DNA from: Nocardia sp.
GTDB taxonomy: Bacteria > Actinomycetota > Actinomycetes > Mycobacteriales > Mycobacteriaceae
NCBI RefSeq assembly: GCF_025465275.1
Contig: NZ_JAODNK010000132.1
Coordinates: 1-64,000 of the forward strand
DNA: 64,000 nt
Direction: 5' to 3'
A program made the position numbers and the translations under genes. The notes below the pieces were generated by a model. That model was not told where the DNA came from. It saw only the letters and a program-made list of their open reading frames with translations, and did not search any database. Shown here one piece after another: positions 16,404-25,412 of this stretch (positions are counted from its first letter, which is position 1; each line of letters opens with the position of its first letter).

Positions 16404-16475
16404 TATACATTTCATCCAGGTACGGCGAGGAGTCTGGCCGGCACGTCAACTCATCGATCGAGCTGGAGGCGCACC

Positions 16476-17792
16476 GTGCGCGGCATAAATCCCGAATGGG
16501 ACCGGCGGCGGGATACGCTGCGCACGAATCTGTGGTTCGTTCCCACCATCGAAGTGCTGGCCGCGGTAGCGGTCTTCGTCCTCACCTACGGCCTGGACCG
16601 GGCAACGTTCCGGGGTGAGTTCGGGATTCCCTCCTGGGTGATCGGCGGGACGCCGGATGCCGCGCGGCAGGTGCTCACCGCGATCGCCGCCGCCATCATC
16701 ACGGTGGTCGGCGTGGTCTTCTCGATCACGATCGTCGCGCTGACGCTGGCCTCGACGCAGTTCGGTCCACGCATGCTGCGCAACTTCATTCGCGATCGCG
16801 GCACCCAGGTGACGCTCGGAACCTTCGTGGCGACCTTCGTCTATACGGTCGCGACGCTGGTGGTGGTCGGTCCGGAGTTCGTGCCGCACATCAGCACCAC
16901 GGTGGCGATCGCCTCGCTGGTGCTCGATCTGGTCGTGCTGATCTACTTCATCAATCACATTGCGCAGGAGATCCAGCTGCCCAGAGTGATCGCCGGGATC
17001 GCGCGGGACGTCTCGATCGCGGCGGCGGCGTACACCGACGGCACAGCCCAGGGCACGGGCATCGAGACCGGGCCCTCTGCCGCCGAATTGCTGGTGCTGA
17101 TGGCCGAATCCGGCGGTCCGGTACGCACCGCCACCAGCGGCTATCTGCAGTACATCCGCTACGAGCAGCTGGTCAATATTGCCGAGAAGGCCGATGCGGT
17201 CATCCATTTGCCTTACCGCCCAGGACATTTCCTCACCGAGGGGCAGGTCATGGCCATGGTCTGGCCGGCTTCGGCGGCCGAGGTGGTGGCGGTCAAGCTC
17301 GATCGAGGCCACGTGGCCGGGCCGACACGCACTCTCACCCAGGATATTTCGTTCGGTATCGACCAACTGGTCGAGATCGCCCTGCGGGCGCTGTCTTTGG
17401 CGGTCAACGACACCTTCACCGTCATGACATGCATCGACTGGCTGGGCGACTGTCTGTCCCGGCTCGCGGTGTCCTGGGATCCCGCACCGGTGCGCCGCTG
17501 CCGCAGCGGGCAGATCCGGGTGATTGCCGAGCAGGTGAGTTATGAGCGCCTCGTGCAGCGGTCCTTCGAGAAGATTCGGCAGGCCGGAATCGGCATGCCC
17601 GCCATTATGATTCGCCAACTCGACGCGCTCACCCAGATCATGGATCGGACGAGCGCGCCGGAGCGGCAGCAGGTGCTGTTGGATCAGGCGGAGATGATCG
17701 AGCGGTCCGTGGCCGATTCGGTGCCGGAGCAGTCCGACCGCGACGATATTCTGCGTCGCTGCCAGGCCCTCCGCGAGCGCATCACCGCCTGA
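16476..17792 (+). CDS. DUF2254-family membrane protein
   Basis: A 438-residue protein from a GTG start. Four membrane helices occupy about residues 20-160 (TIEVLAAVAVFVLTYGL; AIAAAIITVVGVVFSITIVA; TLGTFVATFVYTVATLVVV; TTVAIASLVLDLVVLIYFI), with the characteristic LTLASTQFGPRMLRNF between the second and third. A large cytoplasmic domain follows. This layout defines the DUF2254 (predicted membrane protein) family, whose function is unknown. It converges on the ABC binding-protein gene with only four bases between stops. Confidence 0.9.
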   Translation: MRGINPEWDRRRDTLRTNLWFVPTIEVLAAVAVFVLTYGLDRATFRGEFGIPSWVIGGTPDAARQVLTAIAAAIITVVGVVFSITIVALTLASTQFGPRMLRNFIRDRGTQVTLGTFVATFVYTVATLVVVGPEFVPHISTTVAIASLVLDLVVLIYFINHIAQEIQLPRVIAGIARDVSIAAAAYTDGTAQGTGIETGPSAAELLVLMAESGGPVRTATSGYLQYIRYEQLVNIAEKADAVIHLPYRPGHFLTEGQVMAMVWPASAAEVVAVKLDRGHVAGPTRTLTQDISFGIDQLVEIALRALSLAVNDTFTVMTCIDWLGDCLSRLAVSWDPAPVRRCRSGQIRVIAEQVSYERLVQRSFEKIRQAGIGMPAIMIRQLDALTQIMDRTSAPERQQVLLDQAEMIERSVADSVPEQSDRDDILRRCQALRERITA

Positions 17793-17796
17793 GCGC

Positions 17797-18939
17797 TCAG
17801 CCCTGGGTCTTCAATCCCTTTGTCGGATCGATGAATTCATTGGTGACCAGATCCTTCGCGGCCAAACCGTCGGGGACCTGCTGGCCTTGGCTGTGCAGGA
17901 TCGGGGTGACGGCGGCGATCACGCGGTCGATACGGGCCGTGTCGAAATTTCCGAGGGTATTGCCGGGGCCATTGGCGATGATCTTGTCCGCCAATTGGAC
18001 TTTGACGGAATCGGTATTGGCGGCCGCGGTCATGGGCGGGCCGTCGGGGATGGCCTGGGAGATTTTCAGTAAGGCCTGATTGGTGGGTTCGGGGTTGGCT
18101 GCGTAGTCGATCTGGGCCTGCTGCAGCATGGGGACGAGCTTCTGCAGGCAGGGGCGGAGCTTGTCGAGTTCACCGGTGCGCACCGACCACTGATGCGGGT
18201 AGATCTCGTAGCCGGACTGGGAGACCAGCAGGCTGCCGGTCGGCTTCTGCCAGCCCTTCACATCGTGTTCCCAGCGGTAGGGCTCATTGGAGACGTAGCC
18301 CTGCTGCATGACTCGGCCCTTCTCGGCGACGAAGCGGCTCGGAGTGCCGTCGTAGGAGGCGTCGAGCTGTTCCTTCTTCACATCGCCGTTGGCGATGAGG
18401 TAGTCCATATAGGGCTTGCCCTCGGAGTACAGGATCGGCGCGCCGCTGGCGGCCACGTCTTTCCACGAATTGATGTGGTACGTCGCGGGATCCCACATGA
18501 TGACCTGCGGGTTGGTCTGCAGCGAGGCGAAGACGCCGGTGAGCGGGAGTTTGGCCTCGGCCCGCACCTGCTCGTCGGTGGGCACCAGACCCAGGGTGAT
18601 GCTGGTGTCCTGATACATCTGGGCCGGCACCGGCTGCCCGCCGAGGAACGGACCGCCCAGGCGCACTTCGACATTCACGCCGGTGTCGCCGAGCGGGCCG
18701 ACATATGCGCCCTTCTTGGCGTCGACGGTGCCATTGGGTCCGACCAGCTGGTAGGCGGCGGCGCGTTCGGGGGTCCCGTACCAATCCGTCTGGATCACCA
18801 CGGTGGCCGGGCATACGCCGGCGAGGACACCCTGGCCGGTCGGTTTGGGCGACGAGGAGCTACCGCCGCAGGCCGCGAGCACAAGGCTGAGGCTGCCCGC
18901 GAGCGCGGCAGTGGCGAGGAGACGTTTCTTCACAAGCAT
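17797..18939 (-). CDS. ABC transporter substrate-binding lipoprotein (NMT1/SsuA-like)
   Basis: A 380-residue exported lipoprotein with a basic N-terminus, hydrophobic helix and lipobox LAAC (lipidated Cys about residue 24), then a Ser/Pro linker. The body is a periplasmic binding fold of the NMT1/taurine-nitrate type (CPATVVIQTDWYGTPERAAAYQLVGPNG). A GTG six bases into the gene (18933) has a better-spaced AGGA and could be the true start. It is the last gene of an ATPase-permease-binding-protein operon downstream of a cytosine-deaminase-type hydrolase. A GntR motif upstream of the ATPase gene ties it to the same regulon, suggesting import of a nitrogenous heterocycle or pyrimidine-like compound (inference). 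Confidence 0.9.
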   Translation of the reverse strand: MLVKKRLLATAALAGSLSLVLAACGGSSSSPKPTGQGVLAGVCPATVVIQTDWYGTPERAAAYQLVGPNGTVDAKKGAYVGPLGDTGVNVEVRLGGPFLGGQPVPAQMYQDTSITLGLVPTDEQVRAEAKLPLTGVFASLQTNPQVIMWDPATYHINSWKDVAASGAPILYSEGKPYMDYLIANGDVKKEQLDASYDGTPSRFVAEKGRVMQQGYVSNEPYRWEHDVKGWQKPTGSLLVSQSGYEIYPHQWSVRTGELDKLRPCLQKLVPMLQQAQIDYAANPEPTNQALLKISQAIPDGPPMTAAANTDSVKVQLADKIIANGPGNTLGNFDTARIDRVIAAVTPILHSQGQQVPDGLAAKDLVTNEFIDPTKGLKTQG

Positions 18940-18966
18940 TCCTAGGTTGTCACAGAGGGGTGGAAA

Positions 18967-19923
18967 TCAGGCGCGCTTGCCGTGTGCGCGATCGACGCGG
19001 GCGGCGAGAAAGTCGAAGGCCCAGAACAGGATCAGGCCGACGAGGGAGGACAGCAGCAGGGCGGTGAGCAGTTCTTCGGTGGCCAGGCGCTGCCGGTAGA
19101 CGTCGATCATGCGGCCGATGCCGGGATCGCCCTGGCGGAAGAAGAAGTCGGCGACAATGGATCCGATGATGGCCATGCCGGCGGAGATCTTGAAGCCGGT
19201 GATCATGGCCGGAAGTGCCGCGGGCAGTTGCAGTTTCAGCAGGCGCTGCCACCGGTTGGCCCCGTGCAGCGTGAACAGGTCGTGTTCGGCGGGCTGCACC
19301 GATTTCAGGCCGAACAGCGTATTGGTGATGACCGGGAACAGCGACACCATGACGCAGACGATGACGCGGCTGCTGAATTCGTAACCGAACCAGAAGCCGA
19401 AGAGCGGGACCACCGCCAGCACCGGAATCGTCTGCAGGATCACGGCATACGGGTACAGGGAGTATTCGGCCCAGCGGGCCTGGCTCATGATCACCGCGAA
19501 GGCGACGCCCAGCACAATGGCGATGACGAGGCCGGTGAGCGCGATCTGCACGGTGGCGCCCAGCGCCGAGAGGATCTCGGTGCGGGTCGCGGCATTCAGC
19601 AGGCCCTTGGACAGCACCGACTCCGGCGGGGGCAGCAGGAACCGGGAATCCGCGGCGAGCACGAAGTGGCTGACCACCGTCCAGGCGGAGATGACGAGGA
19701 CGAAGACGGTGACCGGGGCAATGATGCGCACCGGGGCAATCGCGAAGGGCCACCGCAGTTTTCGGCGATTACGCGGCCCCGGGGTGCGCAGCCCCGCGCC
19801 TGCGAGAGTCTTGGTCCCGCCACTCATCGGCGCGGCCTCGACGGGTTCGGCGGAGTTCTCGCCCGCCATGACCGCGGCGACAAGCGTTGCGGCAGTGGCG
19901 GAGCGGGCGGTGGCGGCGGTCAT
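18967..19923 (-). CDS. ABC transporter permease (SsuC/TauC type)
   Basis: A 318-residue permease. About 70 cytoplasmic residues precede six membrane helices; the EAA-type coupling motif appears as DLFTLHGANRWQRLLKLQLPAALPAMITGFKI, typical of the binding-protein-dependent permease family. Its ATG overlaps the stop of the ATPase gene by four bases (ATGA), so the two are coupled, and the binding-protein gene follows after 27 bases. Such systems use a homodimeric permease, so no second permease gene is needed. Substrate predicted only from context. Confidence 0.92.
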   Translation of the reverse strand: MTAATARSATAATLVAAVMAGENSAEPVEAAPMSGGTKTLAGAGLRTPGPRNRRKLRWPFAIAPVRIIAPVTVFVLVISAWTVVSHFVLAADSRFLLPPPESVLSKGLLNAATRTEILSALGATVQIALTGLVIAIVLGVAFAVIMSQARWAEYSLYPYAVILQTIPVLAVVPLFGFWFGYEFSSRVIVCVMVSLFPVITNTLFGLKSVQPAEHDLFTLHGANRWQRLLKLQLPAALPAMITGFKISAGMAIIGSIVADFFFRQGDPGIGRMIDVYRQRLATEELLTALLLSSLVGLILFWAFDFLAARVDRAHGKRA

Positions 19924-20783
19924 GCGGCGGCCCTCCCGGTCGGGGTGATGTCGGTGCGTTCGGCGTCGTGCAGCGCCGCCGAGACGGTGGCGGCGATGGC
20001 CCCGAACTCGGGGGTATAGCGCAGCTCCGGTACGCGCGGGAAGTCCAGCGGCACCGGGATATCCGCCGACACCCGCCCAGGGCGACCGGTCAGCACGACG
20101 ACCCGGGTGGACATGAATACCGCCTCGGCCACGGAGTGGGTGACAAAGACGCCTGTGAAGCCCGAGCGCCGGTACAGGCCGCTCACCTCTTCGTTCAGTC
20201 GCTGCCGGGTGATCTCGTCGAGTGCGCCGAAGGGTTCGTCGAAGAGGAACAGTTCCGGTGCGACGGTGAGCGCGCGAGCGATCGAGGTCCGCATGCGCAT
20301 ACCGCCGGAAAGCTGTGCGGGCTTGTGGTTTTCGAAGCCCGACAGCCCCACTCGTTCGATGGCGTCCCGGGCCGCGGCGCGGCGGGTGGCCTTGTCGACG
20401 CCCGAGAGTTCGGCGGGGAGTTCGACATTGCGCAGTACCGAGCGCCACGGCAGCAGGGTCGCCTCCTGGAAGACGTACCCCAGCTTGCTGGTGGCCGCCG
20501 CCACGGTGCCCGCGGTGGGCTTGTCGAATCCGGCGGCCAGGCGCAGCAGGGTCGATTTGCCGCAGCCGGAGGGTCCGACCAGGGAGACGAATTCGCCTGG
20601 GCGAATGTCGATATCGATGCCGTCGAGCGCGTGCGTGCCGTTCTCGAAGACCAGCGAGACGTTCTGGAAGGACAATGCCGGGACGGTGGCGGCCGGGCGG
20701 GTGTATACGTTGCCGTCGTCGGCGGCATCCGTCTCACCGGCCCGGCCCTGGCCGGTAATGGCTTGTGAAGCGGTGGTGCTCAT
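19920..20783 (-). CDS. ABC transporter ATP-binding protein (SsuB/TauB type)
   Basis: A 287-residue ATPase. Walker A GPSGCGKST (about 70), Q-loop VFQEATLLPWRSV, signature LSGGM, Walker B LFLFDEPFGALD and the H-loop FVTHSV are all intact. The order and sequence are typical of the nitrate/sulfonate/thiamine-precursor importer group. About 35 N-terminal residues precede the ABC domain. It is the first gene of the importer operon, 70 bases after the stop of the amidohydrolase at 20854-22053; the GntR-type motif at 20843-20853 is in that gap. Confidence 0.95.
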   Translation of the reverse strand: MSTTASQAITGQGRAGETDAADDGNVYTRPAATVPALSFQNVSLVFENGTHALDGIDIDIRPGEFVSLVGPSGCGKSTLLRLAAGFDKPTAGTVAAATSKLGYVFQEATLLPWRSVLRNVELPAELSGVDKATRRAAARDAIERVGLSGFENHKPAQLSGGMRMRTSIARALTVAPELFLFDEPFGALDEITRQRLNEEVSGLYRRSGFTGVFVTHSVAEAVFMSTRVVVLTGRPGRVSADIPVPLDFPRVPELRYTPEFGAIAATVSAALHDAERTDITPTGRAAA

Positions 20784-20842
20784 GCTTCACAGTTCTATCG
20801 GTGGCTCATTGCCGTTCGCGGTCTACATGATTACGCCACTGT

Positions 20843-20853
20843 TTCGTATACGA
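20843..20853 (-). promoter_or_regulatory. GntR-type motif upstream of the ABC operon
   Basis: Read on the minus strand the site is TCGTATACGAA, a near match to the motif upstream of both amidohydrolase genes and the GntR gene. It lies about 60 bases before the ATPase start, touching the stop codon of the preceding gene. Confidence 0.65.
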
Positions 20854-22053
20854 TCAGTTCTCGACGAGAACGCCATTACGCGCGACGATCCGGCCGCGCT
20901 TGAGCACCAGCGTGCGTGCCGCCACGGAAACCACAGCGGCGGCGGGCGTTTCAGCGCTGACGGTGCAGAGATCGGCAGCCGCTCCCCCGATCAACCCGTA
21001 GTCGGTGAGACCGAGAACTTGTGCGCCACCGTAGGTTCCGGCGGCGAGTGCCAGTTCGATCTCCGGGTCGGACACCAGACGGTCACGGAAGGCGACGGTC
21101 ATAATGCGGCGCAGCATGTCCCCGTCGCCGTACGGGGTCCACAGATCGCGAATGCCGTCATTGCCGAGCGCCAGGGTCGCACCCACCTCGTGCATGAGCC
21201 GCACCGGCACCACCGGGGCATCCCCGACCGCGCAGGTGACCATCGACACTCCCGCCTCGGCAAGGCCTTCCGCAATGCGCCGCTGTTCGCCCGGTGCCAG
21301 CTCCCCCATGGCGTAGGCGTGGCTGATGGTGACGCGACCGGCCAGCCCCGTGGCCCGGGTGCGTTCGATGATCAGGTCGTACTGCCAGGCGCCCAGGGCG
21401 GCGCGGTCATGCAGGTGGATATCGATACGCGCGCCGTACTTCTCGGCGAGGCCGAAGATCAGATCGAGCTGGCCGTTGGCATTGCGGTCGTATCCGGCCG
21501 GGTCCAGGCCGCCGATCACCTCGACGCCGTCGGCGAGGGCGGCCTCCAGAAGTTTGTCGGTGCCGGGACGGGTCAGCAGGCCACCTTGGGGGAAGGCGAC
21601 CAGCTGAACGTCCACTCGACCCGAATACCGTTCGGCCGCGGCGCGCACGGCGTCCACCCCGCGCAACCCGACCTCCGGGTCGATATCGATATGACTGCGC
21701 ACGTGGGCGGTACCGCCGGAGATCATGGCTCCCAGCAGGTTCGCCGCGTAATCGGCACTGGGCAGACCGAGTTCGTCGCGCCGGCCTTCGCCGTTCGCGA
21801 TGCGACCCTGCAGGGTCAGGCCACCACTATTGGGCACCCAGGGGCCGCCGTACATGGTCTTGTCGAGGTGACAGTGGGAGTCGACCAGGCCAGGCAGAAC
21901 CAGCGCGCCCGCCAGATCGATGGTTTCCGTGGCGGTTTCGGTGAGATTCGGGCCGATCTTGGCGATCCGGCCGTCGCTGATCGCGATATCGGCGGTTTCC
22001 AAAGGCTGACCGGGAATCCAGGGGCGGCCGCCGCGAAGCAATAGATCGTTCAT
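20854..22053 (-). CDS. Cytosine-deaminase-type metal-dependent amidohydrolase
   Basis: A 399-residue amidohydrolase-superfamily enzyme. The metal site is readable: DSHCHLDKTM (about 62-71), DIHLHDRA, SHAYAMG, and the catalytic Asp in LGNDGIRDLWTPYGDGD, all in the positions found in CodA-like deaminases. It probably removes an amino group or opens a ring on a pyrimidine- or triazine-like compound in the cytosol. The ATG at 22053 has AGAGGAA upstream. It is followed by the ABC importer in the same direction and lies divergent from the GntR gene; a TCGTATACAAA motif is 38 bases before its start. The substrate is not determinable. Confidence 0.88.
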   Translation of the reverse strand: MNDLLLRGGRPWIPGQPLETADIAISDGRIAKIGPNLTETATETIDLAGALVLPGLVDSHCHLDKTMYGGPWVPNSGGLTLQGRIANGEGRRDELGLPSADYAANLLGAMISGGTAHVRSHIDIDPEVGLRGVDAVRAAAERYSGRVDVQLVAFPQGGLLTRPGTDKLLEAALADGVEVIGGLDPAGYDRNANGQLDLIFGLAEKYGARIDIHLHDRAALGAWQYDLIIERTRATGLAGRVTISHAYAMGELAPGEQRRIAEGLAEAGVSMVTCAVGDAPVVPVRLMHEVGATLALGNDGIRDLWTPYGDGDMLRRIMTVAFRDRLVSDPEIELALAAGTYGGAQVLGLTDYGLIGGAAADLCTVSAETPAAAVVSVAARTLVLKRGRIVARNGVLVEN

Positions 22054-22090
22054 CGATGTTCCTCTTCCGACCAGACAGATATGCAACACA

Positions 22091-22101
22091 TCGTATACAA
22101 A
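22091..22101 (-). promoter_or_regulatory. GntR-type motif upstream of the first amidohydrolase
   Basis: TCGTATACAAA at 22091-22101 (plus-strand sequence), with a GTATAC palindromic core. It is 38 bases from the amidohydrolase ATG and identical to the copy at 23008-23018. Confidence 0.72.
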
Positions 22102-22240
22102 CTGCCCTGACCCAGCGCGCTGAAGATCGCGGTGGGGCAATGCGGCTCACACCCGGCCGCACCCGCCTGCGGTCACACAGGCGGACAACCGCTTTCATGC
22201 AGTACATTTGCGCCAATCGATCCGGCAGCACCACGATGGA

Positions 22241-22251
22241 TCGTATGCAAA
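22241..22251 (+). promoter_or_regulatory. GntR-type motif upstream of its own gene
   Basis: TCGTATGCAAA, one base different from the two exact copies, ends 33 bases before the GTG of the GntR gene, consistent with weaker autoregulation. Confidence 0.6.
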
Positions 22252-22284
22252 TGCCCCTTTCCCCGTTTCGTTTGTGAGGCCGCA

Positions 22285-22929
22285 GTGAGCAGCACCGTCC
22301 GGCGCATGACGCCGCAGCAGCTGTGCCGCGCGATTCGCGACGACATCATCAGCGGGGTGTTCACCCCGGGCCAGCGCCTCACCGAGGAGTCGCTCGCCGA
22401 GAGTTACGGTGTCTCGCGCGTGCCGGTGCGGGAAGCGTTGCGCACCTTGGAGGCCGAGGGTTTCGCCTCGTCACGGCCCTACGCCGGAGTTTTCGTCGCG
22501 GAATTGACCGAGGAGGAGGCGGCGGATCTGCTGGAGATCCGCGCCCGCCTGGAACCGCTGTGCGCCTCCCGCGCGGCCGTGCGCCGCACGCCCGAACAGC
22601 TCGGGCGCCTCAAGGAACTCACCGTGCTGGGCCAGGATGCCGTGCGCGCCGGTCGACTGGAAGAACTGACCCGCCTCAACAGCCGCTTCCACGAGGTGCT
22701 CGCCGAGGCGTCCGGCAGCACCCTGCTCGAACAGCTGATCACCCAGCTGAGCTGGAAGATCGCATGGGTCTACGCCGTCGAACTGCCACGCCGGGCCAGT
22801 GACTCCTGGCATGAGCACGAGGAGATCTGCGCCGCACTGGAGGCCGGTGATCCCGACCGCGCCGCGCAGGTGGTCGCCGACCATATCGCGCAGGCGGCGT
22901 ACGCCTATCGGCTGCGCCAGCTGCCCTAG
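22285..22929 (+). CDS. GntR-family regulator, FCD subfamily
   Basis: A 214-residue regulator. The winged helix-turn-helix occupies about 5-70 (TEESLAESYGVSRVPVREALRTLEAEGF), and an FCD helical domain follows with the metal-binding His pattern (NSRFHEVLAEASG, WHEHEEICAAL, ADHIAQAA). It starts with GTG at 22285. It sits between two amidohydrolase genes and near an ABC importer, and a shared motif lies upstream of all of these, so it probably senses a substrate or intermediate of that pathway and represses it. Confidence 0.93.
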   Translation: MSSTVRRMTPQQLCRAIRDDIISGVFTPGQRLTEESLAESYGVSRVPVREALRTLEAEGFASSRPYAGVFVAELTEEEAADLLEIRARLEPLCASRAAVRRTPEQLGRLKELTVLGQDAVRAGRLEELTRLNSRFHEVLAEASGSTLLEQLITQLSWKIAWVYAVELPRRASDSWHEHEEICAALEAGDPDRAAQVVADHIAQAAYAYRLRQLP

Positions 22930-23007
22930 GCCATCGGAAGTCCTTGCCCGGCAAGGTGGCTCGTAACATCAGCGCAGCAATTCCCGCCTTCGGACGAAAC
23001 ACGCCGG

Positions 23008-23018
23008 TCGTATACAAA
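23008..23018 (+). promoter_or_regulatory. GntR-type motif upstream of the second amidohydrolase
   Basis: TCGTATACAAA, identical to 22091-22101, 28 bases before the ATG at 23047 and before its CAGGAGG ribosome site. Confidence 0.72.
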
Positions 23019-23046
23019 CGGTGACACTCTCGTTCAGGAGGCACCA

Positions 23047-24375
23047 ATGGCGGATCTCGTGCTGCGCAATGCCCGCATCGACGACAATATCGAGCCGGTG
23101 GATATCGTCATTGCCGACGGCCGCATCACCGATATCGGCCACCGACTGCCCGTGCGGGCTCGCGACGAAATCGATTGCGCCGGTCGCGTGGTCATTCCCG
23201 GCCTCATCGAATCCCATGTGCATTTGGACAAGGCGCTCCTGGACGCGGAACGGCCGAACCCCGACGGCACCCTGGCCGGGGCCATCGCGGTCACCGCCGA
23301 ACTCAAGCGCGGTTTCACCGTCGATTCGATCCGCGACCGTGCCCGCCGCGTCCTGGATATGGCAATCGCCCATGGCACCACCGTTATTCGCGCACATCCC
23401 GACGTCGATCCCATTGTCGGGCTGCGTGGTGTGCAAGCCCTGCTCGAGCTGCGCGACGAATACCGAGACCGCATCGATCTCCAGATCGTCGCGTTCCCGC
23501 AAGAGGGCATCCTGCAAGCTCCCGGCACCCTCGACCTGCTCCGCGAAAGCCTGCACCTCGGCGCCGACGTCATAGGCGGCTGCGCCTACAACGAACCCAC
23601 CGTCGCCGAATGCCGCCGCCACATAGACCTGGTCTTCGACCTCGCCGCCGAATTCGATGTCCCCGTGGACATGCATGCCGACTTCGCCGACGATGCCACC
23701 GATCCGCGCTTCGCCATGGCCGACTACATCGCCGACGTCACCGACCGTACCGGCATGTCCGGCCGAGTCACCCTGGGCCACATGACATCCCTGGCCGGAC
23801 AGGAACCCTCCCGCCGACACCACACCCTCGCCCGCCTCGCCGCCGCCGGTGTCGCGGTAGTTCCGCTCCCCGCCACCGATATGCATCTGGGCGGCCGCAC
23901 CGACACCACCAATGTCCGCCGCGGCATCGCCCCGCTCCGCGAACTCTGGGCGGCAGGCATCACCACCGCGTACTCCTCCAACAACATTCGCAATGCCTTC
24001 ACCCCCTACGGCAATGCCGACCTCCTCGACATCGGCCTGTTCCTCGCCCAGACCTGCCACCTCTCCGGCGCCGAAGACCTGACCCGAGTCCTCGCCATGG
24101 CTACCACCGAGGCCGCTCGCGTGATTGGGATCGCGGGCGACTACGGCCTACGCCCCGGTGCACCCGCGGACCTGGTCGTCCTCTCCACCCACCGGGTGGC
24201 CGACGCTCTCCTGGACCGCCCTGATCGCAACTACGTGCTGAAGGCAGGCCGAATAGTCGCCCGCACCAGCAGAATTCGGGATGGAATCGACACGCACCAA
24301 CCGTTCACTGCCGGGTTTGCCATCGCCAAGCGATCTCTCGAATTCGCCGATACACCGATGGATGCGTCGAATTGA
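23047..24375 (+). CDS. Second cytosine-deaminase-type amidohydrolase
   Basis: A 442-residue relative of the enzyme at 20854. Metal ligands are seen in ESHVHLDKALL, DMHADFADD and LGHMTSL. Where the first enzyme has LGNDGIRD, this one has YSSNNIRNAFTPYG, so the usual catalytic Asp position is Asn; this marks a different subgroup and perhaps a different reaction. GGAGG lies seven bases before the ATG. The 3' end overlaps the convergent M48 peptidase gene by 71 bases. Predicted to act in the same pathway as the first amidohydrolase and the ABC importer. Confidence 0.87.
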   Translation: MADLVLRNARIDDNIEPVDIVIADGRITDIGHRLPVRARDEIDCAGRVVIPGLIESHVHLDKALLDAERPNPDGTLAGAIAVTAELKRGFTVDSIRDRARRVLDMAIAHGTTVIRAHPDVDPIVGLRGVQALLELRDEYRDRIDLQIVAFPQEGILQAPGTLDLLRESLHLGADVIGGCAYNEPTVAECRRHIDLVFDLAAEFDVPVDMHADFADDATDPRFAMADYIADVTDRTGMSGRVTLGHMTSLAGQEPSRRHHTLARLAAAGVAVVPLPATDMHLGGRTDTTNVRRGIAPLRELWAAGITTAYSSNNIRNAFTPYGNADLLDIGLFLAQTCHLSGAEDLTRVLAMATTEAARVIGIAGDYGLRPGAPADLVVLSTHRVADALLDRPDRNYVLKAGRIVARTSRIRDGIDTHQPFTAGFAIAKRSLEFADTPMDASN

Positions 24376-25291
24376 TCTCCACGAACAAGTCGAGCGCGCG
24401 GATCACCAGCGAGCCCGATTCGACGATTTCCACCGGCATCCAGTCGTACTTTCGGCGGTGCGCGAGGTATGCCCGCCATCCTGCCCCGTATCCGACGTCC
24501 ACGACCACCTGATCGGCGGCGAATTCGCTGCGGCGGGAGATGGCGAGCTGAGCGAATCGCTGCACCCCCGCCGACCCGAGCAGCACGATCGCGGCAACCG
24601 AACCGAGCAATTGCCACGTCAGCACGCTCAATCCGATCAGAACGCCCAGCTGTCCCGCGGCCACCGCGCCTGTCTGGAGCACGTGGGCCGAACGCGAGGT
24701 AACCAGACGGGCGAACCTCGTGACCGCAGCCAAAGGCAATCGCAGGGGTATGGCATACCAGTGGGCCAATCGCCACCACCAGACACCGCCGCTGCCCAGG
24801 AGGTGGCCGATTTCATGAGCCAGCAGGCCCCGCAACTGCTCAGGCGGGAGTTCGGGCACCGCGGCTGCCGAGAGGACGACCATGCCGCCAGGTAGAGCGC
24901 CACCCGTCGGCCCCTCGCCCTGCCGCACCCACAGCGAAAACGCGGAGTCTCCGAGCCCCAGTGCGCACATCGTCTCGTGCCACGCAGGATTCAACACCTC
25001 AGACTCCGCGGCATTCGGCCGGCGCGGCACGTAATCGGCGATCTGCTCCTCTGATCGAGGGAAGGCCAGTAGCAGCAGGGTCGCGGAGACGAGCCATACA
25101 ACCAGCAGTACCACGGCCAGCCAATCCCCGACGAGGGCGCCAAGACGTGCGAGCAGCAGTCCGATCAGCACGGGCACCGGCCACGAAACGATCAGCATCA
25201 GGGCCGATGTCAGCAAACGCCGCCTGCGCAATTGCGACCGATAGGCAGCACGATATTCGGAGTCCGCGGATTCGAGCCGTGGAGCGAACAT
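24305..25291 (-). CDS. M48-family membrane zinc metallopeptidase
   Basis: A 328-residue protein. Two membrane helices lie at about 25-70; HEIGHLLG (about 170) is the zinc-binding HExxH, and SRRSEFAADQ downstream supplies the third ligand Glu. Two more hydrophobic segments lie between. This is the HtpX/BlaR1-like M48 arrangement used in membrane protein quality control. The ATG at 25291 gives MFAPRLES; an upstream GTG at 25336 would add 15 residues, and neither has a strong ribosome site. Its 3' end overlaps the convergent amidohydrolase by 71 bases. Confidence 0.85.
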   Translation of the reverse strand: MFAPRLESADSEYRAAYRSQLRRRRLLTSALMLIVSWPVPVLIGLLLARLGALVGDWLAVVLLVVWLVSATLLLLAFPRSEEQIADYVPRRPNAAESEVLNPAWHETMCALGLGDSAFSLWVRQGEGPTGGALPGGMVVLSAAAVPELPPEQLRGLLAHEIGHLLGSGGVWWWRLAHWYAIPLRLPLAAVTRFARLVTSRSAHVLQTGAVAAGQLGVLIGLSVLTWQLLGSVAAIVLLGSAGVQRFAQLAISRRSEFAADQVVVDVGYGAGWRAYLAHRRKYDWMPVEIVESGSLVIRALDLFVEINSTHPSVYRRIREIAWRWQTRQ

Positions 25292-25412
25292 AGACGGTAC
25301 CGATACTGAGAAGGGAGCTGAATATTCAAGATACACAGCAGAAATCGCGCATCCTCGCCCCGAATTCCATGGTCCCCGAAGAGCTACGAGCGATTCGGCA
25401 ACAGGGCAACCC

